Source: Euryarchaeota archaeon UBA433
Lineage (GTDB): Archaea > Thermoplasmatota > Poseidoniia > Poseidoniales > Poseidoniaceae
Length of the DNA stretch: 27,630 nucleotides
Direction: 5' to 3'
NCBI GenBank assembly: GCA_002495535.1
Contig: DAFX01000094.1
Coordinates: forward strand, 5,982 to 33,611
The notes under the pieces are model-generated. The model saw only the letters and a program-made list of their open reading frames with translations. It was not told the origin of the DNA and did no database searches. Below are positions 1 through 6,291 of the stretch, piece after piece. The position numbers and the translations under genes were made by a program. The number at the start of each line of letters is the position of its first letter. Positions within the stretch are counted from its first letter, which is position 1.

Positions 1-518
1 GCGTAGTATGTTGAGAGCAACACAATGTTGTTTGGCTCAGAGATGTCCAAAATTTCGAATTGGTTGTAGGATGAAACATAGGCGTAGCATCCACCGGTTC
101 CGTCAGGATTTTTCACACAATCTTCCATGAAGTTGCCCTCAATGGAGATTTCAGAAGAGTCGCCAGGTGTTGGTCCGACGTTCTTGTATTCGGGGTAGCA
201 TGGCCGTCCTGCAACGTTGTCAAGTTCTGCCGGGGGTGCAACATTACCGTCGCAGTTGAGGTTGTGGTAGTCGATGAGCAGCATGTTGTCGGTCTGCAAT
301 CGGTGGGCAAGCAAATCGGTATGGCTGTGGTTTTCATCCTCAATTTCCACCACTGGATCAATCCATTCTTGTTCGACTGTGTTCTCAGCGTTTTTGTCGC
401 CGCCGAGGGCAAGATAGGCGGTTGCAGAGAGCAAGCTGATCACCACCAAACCGACGAAGGCATAGGTGATGAGTTGGTCTGCTGCTTCGCTGTCTTTGAA
501 CAGCCGATGAGGGCGCAT
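1..518 (-). CDS. LVIVD-repeat surface protein, N-terminal part (gene cut by window edge)
   Basis: A minus-strand frame runs from ATG at 518 to the left edge, giving 172 residues without a stop; the C-terminus lies outside. It opens with a short charged stretch (MRPHRLFKDSEAADQ), a single membrane segment around residues 17-38 (LITYAFVGLVVISLLSATAY), then an acidic linker and an outside part. The segment DLLAHRLQTDNMLLIDYHNL, and later AYVSSYNQFEILDISEPN followed by VLLSTYY, match the pattern of LVIVD repeats, which form beta-propeller-like surface domains. The role is inferred: a membrane-anchored extracellular propeller, probably binding or displaying something; no enzyme motif is visible. 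The start is supported by a TATA-like box 26 bases upstream, which suggests a leaderless mRNA. It is divergent from the next gene. The other minus-strand frame in this region (113-412) has a low-complexity Thr-rich translation and is a shadow. Confidence 0.75.
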   Translation of the reverse strand, partial: MRPHRLFKDSEAADQLITYAFVGLVVISLLSATAYLALGGDKNAENTVEQEWIDPVVEIEDENHSHTDLLAHRLQTDNMLLIDYHNLNCDGNVAPPAELDNVAGRPCYPEYKNVGPTPGDSSEISIEGNFMEDCVKNPDGTGGCYAYVSSYNQFEILDISEPNNIVLLSTYY

Positions 519-538
519 GGCCGCAGACTCGGGGTGTT

Positions 539-548
539 GTATTTGAAA
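539..548 (-). promoter_or_regulatory. TATA-like box of the LVIVD-repeat gene
   Basis: Read on the minus strand this is TTTCAAATAC, centred about 26 bases before the ATG at 518. The spacing fits an archaeal TATA box driving a transcript that starts at or next to the start codon. No ribosome binding site is visible before that ATG. Confidence 0.45.
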
Positions 549-589
549 TGGTCCATCAATAAAACTTGCAACTTCCTCAGTTGCTATGC

Positions 590-598
590 TTTATTTAT
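590..598 (+). promoter_or_regulatory. TATA-like box of the cupredoxin-like gene
   Basis: TTTATTTAT, centred 26 bases before the ATG at 620, is a good archaeal TATA match. It favours the start at 620 over the longer in-frame ATG at 566, which lies upstream of this box. Confidence 0.55.
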
Positions 599-619
599 CG
601 GAGACTTAGCCTTTGGTCC

Positions 620-1285
620 ATGCGACGCATGGCATTGCCGACCTTGGTCTTCCTGTTGCTTGGCGCAGTTGTGCTGGCCCCCCTCCAGTCAAGCGCACAC
701 ACGGCGAGTGCCTCCACGGTCCTTGTTCAGGAAGACGGCTTTTCACACAGTGCGCCAGAGATCTTTCACAACGATTCAATCATTTGGTACAACACCGACA
801 ACGCCTCCGGCCTGACCCATCGCTTGGTCTACGATCATGACGGAGACGGGCTGTTCAACGGCACGTTCGATTGGGACTCTGGAGAGCTCCATGCTTACTG
901 TGAAACCGACGAAAACAACAGCAAAATAGATTCAAACTGCACGACGATGTTCTTCGTTGTCTTTGACGTCAATTGGACAGAGGGCGACTATGGCTACCAA
1001 GACCTGCGTTCAGATGGCTCTGTGGTCAACGCAACCATTCGATTGTTCAAGGACATGGACAGCCATAATGCATCGACTGCTCCATCGGTTGGCACCAGTT
1101 TTGGAGTCACACAGCAACCAGAAGACCCCTCAAGCAACGAAGATCCGGCCAGTGAGGATTTGACGCCTGAAGATGTTCTGTTCTATATCGCAGTTGGAAC
1201 GGGAAGTGCAGCGGTGCTGCTGCTCGGACTCTTGATGGTCAGAGGCTCGACTGGAACCCCTGAAAAGGTCCTTCAAGAAGAGTGA
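620..1285 (+). CDS. Membrane-anchored cupredoxin-like beta-sandwich protein
   Basis: The product has 221 residues. It starts with a signal peptide (MRRMALPTLVFLLLGAVVLA, ending near SSAHT) and ends with one membrane segment near residues 185-206 and a short charged tail, so most of it is outside. The ectodomain resembles a cupredoxin: a hydrophobic strand with DSIIWYNTD, then SGLTHRLVYD, a DSGEL turn, and GDYGYQD followed by DG and a last strand. In blue copper proteins the strand after the GxYxY motif carries the Cys ligand; here QD follows, so the classical copper site seems incomplete. Two cysteines (AYC and SNC) may form a disulfide. The fold call is by pattern only and the function is unknown. 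The start at 620 is chosen because a TATA box lies 26 bases upstream; the frame is also open from 566. It ends directly against the convergent neighbour with no gap. Confidence 0.7.
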   Translation: MRRMALPTLVFLLLGAVVLAPLQSSAHTASASTVLVQEDGFSHSAPEIFHNDSIIWYNTDNASGLTHRLVYDHDGDGLFNGTFDWDSGELHAYCETDENNSKIDSNCTTMFFVVFDVNWTEGDYGYQDLRSDGSVVNATIRLFKDMDSHNASTAPSVGTSFGVTQQPEDPSSNEDPASEDLTPEDVLFYIAVGTGSAAVLLLGLLMVRGSTGTPEKVLQEE

Positions 1286-2305
1286 TTATTCCTCTTCTGA
1301 CTTCGCAGACGAACGAATATTGTTCTCTTGCTCTTCGATCGTGTTTCTCAAAATGAGGCCGTGCAAGGTCTTGATTTTACGATCCTTGATCAAGCGGTTC
1401 ACTTCGACTTCGAGGGCGAACAACGCCTCAACGCTCTTGGCATCGAGGATTTCCAACCGCAATGCGTCGAAGCGTTGACGACGTGAGAAAAACACGTAGA
1501 AGTAAATTGGAATGAGAAGGAACGGAATGACGAGTTCTTCCGTCACGACTTCCATCAATCCGGAAATTGAGATTTCAAATGCCTCTGCGTCGTACTTTTC
1601 ATCGGTGGTGAACCCTCCGTAATAGAAGAAGCCGGTGTTGATGCCGAAGTATTGGTTGAACGGTGTTTGTCCGGCGTCCAACGGGTCAGATCCACGGTCC
1701 AATTCCACTGTATCAGGCCAGAAATCGTTGTCATCGTCTTCATCGACGGCATCAGGGATGGTGTCATAGTCGGTGTCGATAGGGTAGGAGTTGGGGTCCA
1801 TCGGGTCGTATTGGAACAGCGCTCCAGACGATGCAATTTCTAGTTCATTGGAAATCCCATCACCGTCAATGTCCGTATCGAGCACGTCCGGAATCCAATC
1901 CAAATCCATGTCGGAGCATCCAAACAAAACTGAGCGACTCTTGCCATATCGGGTTGGGCAGTCGTCGGTGATCTCGAGGTTGGGCTGATCTGCAAACTGG
2001 TCACCATCCGCATCGCTCCACGCCCTTGCATCTTGAACAAACGCATCCGCTCCCATGCTCAGGTTCCAAGCCTCATCCGGATCTGAATAGCCGTCTCCAT
2101 CGGTGTCCAGGCAGCCCGTTCTGTCCTTTGTCGATGTGCCATTGATTTCTGGACAATCATCGGTCTCATTGTCGAAACCATCGTTGTCGCCATCACTCAT
2201 CCAAACCACTTTTTCAGTAAGTTCAGGCTCGATGTTCTGGGCGGGTTGGTCCCATGCGAGACCAAGCAAAAGGAACAGGCACACCCACACAAGCACTCTT
2301 CGCAT
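1286..2305 (-). CDS. Thrombospondin type-3-like calcium-binding membrane protein
   Basis: The product has 339 residues. A signal peptide (MRRVLVWVCLFLLLGLAW) precedes an acidic ectodomain with repeated calcium-loop motifs: DGDNDGFDNETDDCP, DTDGDGYSDPDE, DADGDQFADQ, DTDIDGDGISNELE, DTDYDTIPDAVDEDDDNDFW. This is the DxDxDG pattern of thrombospondin type 3 repeats, in which cysteines and stacked calcium ions stiffen the chain. A membrane segment (ELVIPFLLIPIYFYVFF) near residues 255-272 is followed by about 65 cytoplasmic residues rich in charged helix. Likely role: a calcium-stabilised surface stalk; what it binds is not visible. ATG 2305 is preferred over the in-frame GTG at 2311 because a TATA-like box lies 27 bases upstream of 2305. 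Divergent from the thioredoxin-like lipoprotein, with which it may share a regulatory region. Confidence 0.8.
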   Translation of the reverse strand: MRRVLVWVCLFLLLGLAWDQPAQNIEPELTEKVVWMSDGDNDGFDNETDDCPEINGTSTKDRTGCLDTDGDGYSDPDEAWNLSMGADAFVQDARAWSDADGDQFADQPNLEITDDCPTRYGKSRSVLFGCSDMDLDWIPDVLDTDIDGDGISNELEIASSGALFQYDPMDPNSYPIDTDYDTIPDAVDEDDDNDFWPDTVELDRGSDPLDAGQTPFNQYFGINTGFFYYGGFTTDEKYDAEAFEISISGLMEVVTEELVIPFLLIPIYFYVFFSRRQRFDALRLEILDAKSVEALFALEVEVNRLIKDRKIKTLHGLILRNTIEEQENNIRSSAKSEEE

Positions 2306-2327
2306 GGTCACTGGATTGCTCAGTCGG

Positions 2328-2336
2328 TTATCAAAC
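2328..2336 (-). promoter_or_regulatory. TATA-like box of the thrombospondin-like gene
   Basis: Read on the minus strand this is GTTTGATAA, centred 27 bases before the ATG at 2305. It fits the leaderless pattern seen at several other genes here. It sits in the 100-base divergent region 2306-2405. Confidence 0.4.
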
Positions 2337-2375
2337 CGCCCATCTTAGGGCAGAGGCGGGACTTTGAAGCAAGGG

Positions 2376-2386
2376 TTTCAAAAAGG
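2376..2386 (+). promoter_or_regulatory. TATA-like box of the TlpA-like gene
   Basis: TTTCAAAAAGG, centred about 25 bases before the ATG at 2406. It supports that start and argues against the upstream in-frame TTG at 2364. Confidence 0.35.
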
Positions 2387-2405
2387 GGAACATCAACGAC
2401 CACTT

Positions 2406-2912
2406 ATGCAAAAGAATGCTTTTTTTCTTGTTCTTCTTCTCGCAGCCCTAAGTTTCTCACCGGGTTGCCTTGAGGACGAAGGCACACAAGGCGATGAAAT
2501 GGTGCCAGAGTTCAGCATTGTTGCAGACGATGAGAACACCTATTCCAGCGAATCCTTGACCGGTACAAACTACATTATCCACTTTTCAGCTTCATGGTGC
2601 AACCAATGCCGGCCTACAATGCACGCTGTAACCAACCACCTGGATAATGAGACCTACCTTGTTGTCTCGACCGACGGTGGTGATGGCGAGCAAGAAGCCC
2701 TCCAAAACTGGCACGCTCAGGTGAACGAAAGCGTCGAAGAAACAACCGTTGACGCGCCCTTTGGGATGAGCGTTGAACTCGCTCAAGAGTTTGAAATCAA
2801 CAACACGCCAACCCTCATTCTTATTGGAAAGGATGGCAAGGTTATCGATCGCCATATCGGACCAATGACTGAGGCCGAAGAAATTGATGCATTTTGGGCC
2901 CAAGCGCAATGA
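2406..2912 (+). CDS. TlpA-like thioredoxin-fold lipoprotein
   Basis: The product has 168 residues. A signal peptide (MQKNAFFLVLLLAALSFSPG) ends at Cys21 in an SPGC lipobox-like motif, so it is probably lipid-anchored outside the membrane. The thioredoxin fold follows: strand YIIHFSASW, the redox motif W-C-N-Q-C with Cys65 and Cys68, and the cis-proline loop NNTPTLILIGKDGKV with Pro135. Members of the TlpA/ResA group exchange disulfides in extracytoplasmic proteins; the partner is unknown here, though neighbouring surface proteins with cysteine pairs are plausible clients. ATG 2406 gives a clean signal peptide and has a TATA-like box upstream. The lipobox is not the bacterial consensus (Ser-Pro-Gly before Cys), so anchoring is likely but not certain. 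Confidence 0.85.
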   Translation: MQKNAFFLVLLLAALSFSPGCLEDEGTQGDEMVPEFSIVADDENTYSSESLTGTNYIIHFSASWCNQCRPTMHAVTNHLDNETYLVVSTDGGDGEQEALQNWHAQVNESVEETTVDAPFGMSVELAQEFEINNTPTLILIGKDGKVIDRHIGPMTEAEEIDAFWAQAQ

Positions 2913-2920
2913 TTGGATTG

Positions 2921-2930
2921 CTTAAGTAAC
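2921..2930 (+). promoter_or_regulatory. TATA-like box of the helical-repeat gene
   Basis: CTTAAGTAAC, centred 25 bases before the GTG at 2950. With no ATG available in frame near this point, the spacing supports a leaderless mRNA starting on GTG. Confidence 0.4.
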
Positions 2931-2949
2931 CTCGATGTGATATCTTTTC

Positions 2950-4059
2950 GTGTCAGAAGAGAATCCGCCAATTGTTTTTGCTACCTTTTTTGGTGATGTA
3001 GCTGTTGATGCCGTGTGTGATGATGCAGAGGTTCAGAAAAACCTCAGGGCACTCGAGTGGATCAAAGAAATCGTCGAGGGTTCGAATGGTTCATTGTTCT
3101 ATGAAACAAAGGACGATTCAAAAATGGTGGTTGCCACACTTTGGGGCACAGAAGTGAAAGTCGATGTACGTGAATGCGCCCAGCGCTCGCTTAGTTCTGT
3201 AAATTGGTCTCAAGGGCACGTGCCAGCATTCGTCAACGAATCCGCAATGTGCATTCAAATGGGCGATGGTGCGTTTGACGGTCTGCCCGATCTCGATTTG
3301 TGCGCCTCACTTCTCCTGCTTTTATCCGCCGATGCAGTGCCCTCTACGATGATTCCTACTACGCTTTACCACTGCCTGCCTTTGAAAGAGATCGTCGCCA
3401 TGCTCGGAAGCGGGGACTCTGATGTGGTCGAAGGAGCAATTTCCTCGCTTGGAGGAAGAGAGGGGCCTGCAGCCAAACGATTGTTGAAGCAATCAGTGTA
3501 TCAAGCCCGCGAACCCATCCTTTGCATTGCGGCATTGGAAGCCATTGTCTTCGGGCGCCATCAAGTGAATGTCAAGCCGTACCTCCCTCTGATTGTGGAA
3601 TACACCATGCACGCACCGGGCGAGGTAAAGGTCAGGGCCATCGAACTTCTTGGATTGATTGTGGACTACAGAGATAAACACCTCATTGCGGTGCTTCGTC
3701 GTTTAATTCGTTACAATCACCATTGCGTGCAACATTACCTTCTCCAGCCCTATGTGGAAATGGCTGGGGCAGATGCTGCGGAAGATTTGATCTTCCTTCT
3801 CAAGCATCGGCCCCCCTCTTGGCACGATGAAATCATCAGAGCTATTTCCTCGTTGGAAGCCGGGCTTGCACGACAAATTCTTTCCACTTTTTACCCGAAA
3901 GCCGAGAACCATTTGGGCCCAGTTATTGCTGAGGCCTTGAGGGCGTTGAGTTCCTCTCCGGGTGAGATCGCCGCAACAGAGTTTGTTCTCGGCCTCAATC
4001 ATTCAGGCCCAATCGATGATTTGGTAGACATTGATGCTGACTTATTGCGGTTCGATTGA
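2950..4059 (+). CDS. HEAT-like helical-repeat protein of unknown function
   Basis: The product has 369 residues with no signal peptide and no membrane segment, so it should be cytoplasmic. The first ~130 residues form a mixed domain (IVFATFFGDVAVDAVCDDAE...) that I do not recognise. From about residue 135 the protein is a series of paired helices such as LKEIVAMLGSGDSDVVEGAI, VKVRAIELLGLIVDYRD and WHDEIIRAISSLEAGLARQI, the pattern of HEAT or Armadillo-type repeats used for protein-protein contacts. The start is GTG: the nearest upstream ATG (2935) is followed at once by a stop, and a TATA-like box sits 25 bases before the GTG. The 3' end overlaps the convergent methyltransferase gene by 18 bases. 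No catalytic motif is visible; an adaptor or scaffold role is a guess. Confidence 0.75.
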   Translation: MSEENPPIVFATFFGDVAVDAVCDDAEVQKNLRALEWIKEIVEGSNGSLFYETKDDSKMVVATLWGTEVKVDVRECAQRSLSSVNWSQGHVPAFVNESAMCIQMGDGAFDGLPDLDLCASLLLLLSADAVPSTMIPTTLYHCLPLKEIVAMLGSGDSDVVEGAISSLGGREGPAAKRLLKQSVYQAREPILCIAALEAIVFGRHQVNVKPYLPLIVEYTMHAPGEVKVRAIELLGLIVDYRDKHLIAVLRRLIRYNHHCVQHYLLQPYVEMAGADAAEDLIFLLKHRPPSWHDEIIRAISSLEAGLARQILSTFYPKAENHLGPVIAEALRALSSSPGEIAATEFVLGLNHSGPIDDLVDIDADLLRFD

Positions 4060-4761
4060 GTTGTCAAGCCGTTGGCGCAGGGCTTCCACTGCAACCACGC
4101 TCACCGCCACTTGAAGATTGTACGACGGTACGAACCCATCCATCGGAAGCAGCACGCAAGCATCAGCAGCATCGAGCACTTCCTGGCTAATGCCTTCTTT
4201 CTCGGCGCCGACGACCAGCATCACATTGCCGGTAAGGTCCTCGTTCCACGGCCCGTGCGTCCCAACATCTTCCACTGCGACAACCTTCATCTTGTGATCT
4301 GAGGCGGCAGCCAAAATTTCAGAGGTGGTGCTGTACACCACCGGAATAAACCTGTCAGCGCGCATGCTTGAACGGCGGATTGTCCGCCTTTCTTCATGGG
4401 TCTTCTTTACGTTGAGAACGACAGCATCCGCCCCTGAAACTTCTGCTGTCCGGATGGCGAAACCCAGGTTGGTTGAATAGGTCACTCCGTCGAAAAACCA
4501 AACGGTCCCCCCCCGCTCGAACACTTCAGAAAGCGTGGCTTGGGGGGTTCGTCCAATCAGGGCTAACGCATCGACAAACCCCTCGGCAGACATGCGCCAA
4601 AGGTCGTTGGTTGAACCTTCCTCGAGGGGGATGCCGCGTTGTTCGCATGCCATTCGGATGGCCGCCGTATCCTTTTCACGATCCACCAAGACCATGGCGA
4701 TTGGCTCATCGCTCTCAAGGGCTTGAAGCACTGCTTCTGCACCCGTGATTTGACCCGCCAT
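4042..4761 (-). CDS. SpoU/TrmH-family RNA 2'-O-methyltransferase
   Basis: The product has 239 residues. The three SPOUT motifs of the SpoU/TrmH family are present: motif 1 TNLGFAIRTAEVSGADAVVL near residues 98-118, motif 2 MLVVGAEKEGIS near 182-193, and motif 3 VLLPMDGFVPSYNLQVAVSV near 203-222. These build the knotted S-adenosylmethionine site and carry the conserved Asn and Arg of motif 1. An N-terminal ~90 residues (ITGAEAVLQALESDEPIAMV and on) resembles the SpoU substrate-binding domain, so the protein is a full two-domain enzyme. Family members methylate the ribose 2'-OH of tRNA or rRNA; the exact nucleotide cannot be read from sequence. Motif 3 has SYN where many relatives have SLN. It is divergent from the rhodanese gene and overlaps the helical-repeat gene tail to tail. 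Confidence 0.9.
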   Translation of the reverse strand: MAGQITGAEAVLQALESDEPIAMVLVDREKDTAAIRMACEQRGIPLEEGSTNDLWRMSAEGFVDALALIGRTPQATLSEVFERGGTVWFFDGVTYSTNLGFAIRTAEVSGADAVVLNVKKTHEERRTIRRSSMRADRFIPVVYSTTSEILAAASDHKMKVVAVEDVGTHGPWNEDLTGNVMLVVGAEKEGISQEVLDAADACVLLPMDGFVPSYNLQVAVSVVAVEALRQRLDNSIEPQ

Positions 4762-4811
4762 GATTGAGCGTGGGCCGCAGTCCTCATGAGGCTATCCGAA
4801 CTGGGCGTCCC

Positions 4812-5186
4812 ATGGCCAAAGCCCACAGCCCGAAGTTCCTCTCCATTGTCGAACAAGCACGAGCCGTCATTTCAGAATGTGAAGCATCAGATTTGCGGGT
4901 CATGCTTGAGGATGGCGAGCCAATTTTGGTGATCGATGTTCGCGAACATCATGAATTTGAAGCTGGGCATTTAGCAGGTTCGCTTCACATCGGCAAAGGT
5001 GTGTTGGAACGAGACATCGAAAAGCACGATGTTGACGAATCCACAAGAATGGTGCTGTATTGTGGTGGTGGATTCAGAAGCGCCATCGCGGCTCGTTCAT
5101 TGCAAGACATGGGCTACAGCAATGCGTTTTCGCTGTGGGGCGGCTGGCGAGGCATCCTTGCGGAAGGCTTGGAAATAGAGCAATAA
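4812..5186 (+). CDS. Single-domain rhodanese-like sulfurtransferase
   Basis: The product has 124 residues from ATG 4812. It shows the rhodanese pattern in order: ILVIDVREHHEFEAGHLAGS (the DVRE and GHL motifs), a middle helix, then MVLYCGGGFRSAIAARSLQD with the active-site Cys84 and Arg89 in a CGGGFR loop, and finally the SLWGGWRGILAEGL end motif. Such proteins carry a persulfide on the cysteine and pass sulfur to acceptors; the six-residue loop from Cys to Arg is the length of sulfurtransferases rather than Cdc25-type phosphatases. The frame is open upstream to TTG 4764 and GTG 4770; ATG 4812 is chosen because the domain starts soon after and the extra residues look unlike protein. Divergent neighbour: the SpoU methyltransferase. 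No clear promoter was found. Confidence 0.9.
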   Translation: MAKAHSPKFLSIVEQARAVISECEASDLRVMLEDGEPILVIDVREHHEFEAGHLAGSLHIGKGVLERDIEKHDVDESTRMVLYCGGGFRSAIAARSLQDMGYSNAFSLWGGWRGILAEGLEIEQ

Positions 5187-5257
5187 ATCAATGCAGAATT
5201 TTCCCAGCAGTACGCGTTTTAGCAGGGGATTCCATCCTCTGGTCGCGTGGACAGACT

Positions 5258-5265
5258 CATAAAGG
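5258..5265 (+). promoter_or_regulatory. TATA-like box of the L15e gene
   Basis: CATAAAGG lies about 47 bases before the ATG at 5308. Transcription would start near 5286, leaving a short leader that contains the AGGTG ribosome binding site at 5297-5301. The rest of the 121-base gap 5187-5307 shows nothing else. Confidence 0.35.
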
Positions 5266-5296
5266 GGAGTTTTGTCGGCTGGATGCTGAGAAGCGT

Positions 5297-5301
5297 AGGT
5301 G
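5297..5301 (+). promoter_or_regulatory. Ribosome binding site of the L15e gene
   Basis: AGGTG, six bases before the ATG at 5308. It decides the start in favour of 5308 (MAQGLYQHVRQ) over the in-frame codon at 5299. Confidence 0.55.
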
Positions 5302-5307
5302 TTCATC

Positions 5308-5910
5308 ATGGCTCAAGGATTGTACCAACACGTTCGTCAAACTTGGAAGCGTCCAAACGACGCACTGCCTCACATGTACAGGCAGACTCGCATGGCTCAG
5401 TGGCGCCGTGAACCCGTCAACTGCCGCATTGAGCGACCAACCCGCCTCGATGCTGCCCGCTCCCTTGGATACAAGGCAAAGCAAGGCGTTGTCGTGATCC
5501 GCACCCGAATCCGCCGTGGTGGTTTGCGAAAGGGCAAGATTCACATGAAGCGAAAGCCATCCAAGGCCGGTATCAAGAAGATCACCATGGCCAAGAACAC
5601 TCAACGAATGGCCGAAGAGCGTGTTGCACGCCACTTCCCTAACCTCGAAGTGCTCAACTCGTACTGGGTTGGCCAAGACGGTAAGCACAAGTTCTACGAA
5701 GTGATTATGATCGATACCCACCACCCTGCTATCATCAAGGATAAGCAACTCGGTGTGTTCTGCGCTGCAAACGGCAAGACCTCCCACCGTGGGCGAGCTT
5801 ACCGTGGCAAGACCTCTGCCGGAAAGCGCGGACGTGGATTGCACAAGAAGGGTAAGGGCGCAGAGAAGTTGCGACCGTCCCTCAAGGCAAACCTCAACCG
5901 CGGTAAGTGA
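5308..5910 (+). CDS. rpl15e: Ribosomal protein L15e (eL15)
   Basis: The product has 200 residues, the usual archaeal length. It is recognised from end to end: MAQGLYQHVRQTWKRP at the start, the RPTRLDAARSLGYKAKQGVV core, RTRIRRGGLRKGKIHMKRKP, LEVLNSYWVGQDGKHKFYEV, the MIDTHHPAIIKDKQL segment, and a highly basic tail (SHRGRAYRGKTSAGKRGRGL). eL15 is a large-subunit protein found in archaea and eukaryotes but not bacteria, so it is the strongest single sign that this is archaeal DNA. It binds 23S rRNA in the ribosome core. The gene stands with its own promoter and is followed at 107 bases by the PRC-barrel and RNase Z pair. Confidence 0.97.
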   Translation: MAQGLYQHVRQTWKRPNDALPHMYRQTRMAQWRREPVNCRIERPTRLDAARSLGYKAKQGVVVIRTRIRRGGLRKGKIHMKRKPSKAGIKKITMAKNTQRMAEERVARHFPNLEVLNSYWVGQDGKHKFYEVIMIDTHHPAIIKDKQLGVFCAANGKTSHRGRAYRGKTSAGKRGRGLHKKGKGAEKLRPSLKANLNRGK

Positions 5911-5972
5911 AGCACTTCACTTGCCTCTTTTGCCGGTGTTTGGCAATGCAACTCAATTCCTGTTGTTTCGGG

Positions 5973-5984
5973 TTTGATTTATTG
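5973..5984 (+). promoter_or_regulatory. TATA-like box before the PRC-barrel / RNase Z pair
   Basis: TTTGATTTATTG, centred about 40 bases before the ATG at 6018. It would start transcription near 6005, just in front of the TGAGG ribosome binding site at 6006-6010. The upstream part of this 107-base gap has only a weak T-rich stretch after the L15e stop. Confidence 0.4.
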
Positions 5985-6017
5985 CCCGTCGTCCACTCGC
6001 ACATGTGAGGCTCAACT

Positions 6018-6278
6018 ATGGTTCGTGGCGAAGACACCGTTTCCCGCCTGAGGGGGCTTGAGGTGTTCTTGCCTGACGGACGCCGTCTTGGCGTGGTTCA
6101 CGATGCTGTGGTCGACACAAATGGTTTGCAATGCACCCATTTGTTTGTACGAGATCCCGACGGGGAACTCGTCGAAGGCTCGGTTCATATTGCAATACCC
6201 TGGCGTTGGGTTCGAGCGATCGACCAGATTGTTCTTCTTCGTTGGTTCCCACCAACACCAATCCCATTGAATTCTTGA
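6018..6278 (+). CDS. PRC-barrel domain protein
   Basis: The product has 86 residues and is essentially one PRC-barrel: RLRGLEVFLPDGRRLGVVHD, then a middle with VVDTNGLQCTHLFVRD, and the typical end AIPWRWVRAIDQIVLLR. The pattern of GLEV, a DGRRLGxV turn and a final IPWRxVRxIxDIVLL is shared with small archaeal PRC-barrel proteins and with the RimM C-terminal domain. Archaeal members are thought to act in RNA or ribosome-related work, but their biochemistry is poorly known. The position between L15e and RNase Z agrees with that. TGAGG at 6006-6010 supports the start at 6018. The stop is followed 13 bases later by the RNase Z start, so the two are probably co-translated. Confidence 0.88.
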   Translation: MVRGEDTVSRLRGLEVFLPDGRRLGVVHDAVVDTNGLQCTHLFVRDPDGELVEGSVHIAIPWRWVRAIDQIVLLRWFPPTPIPLNS

Positions 6279-6291
6279 GGCGTTGATTGCA

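Noticed and set aside
113..412. Minus-strand open frame of 99 codons inside the LVIVD-repeat gene
   Set aside because: Its translation is Thr/Ser-rich low complexity. The neighbouring minus frame gives a signal-anchor and LVIVD motifs with an upstream TATA box, so this one is a shadow.
264..815. Plus-strand open frame of 183 codons
   Set aside because: It overlaps the antisense LVIVD gene and the start of the cupredoxin-like gene; its translation has no recognisable features and many Cys/His/Arg typical of shadow frames.
5911..6017. T-rich stretch after L15e considered as a terminator
   Set aside because: Only short T runs (up to four) are present and nothing distinguishes them from background.
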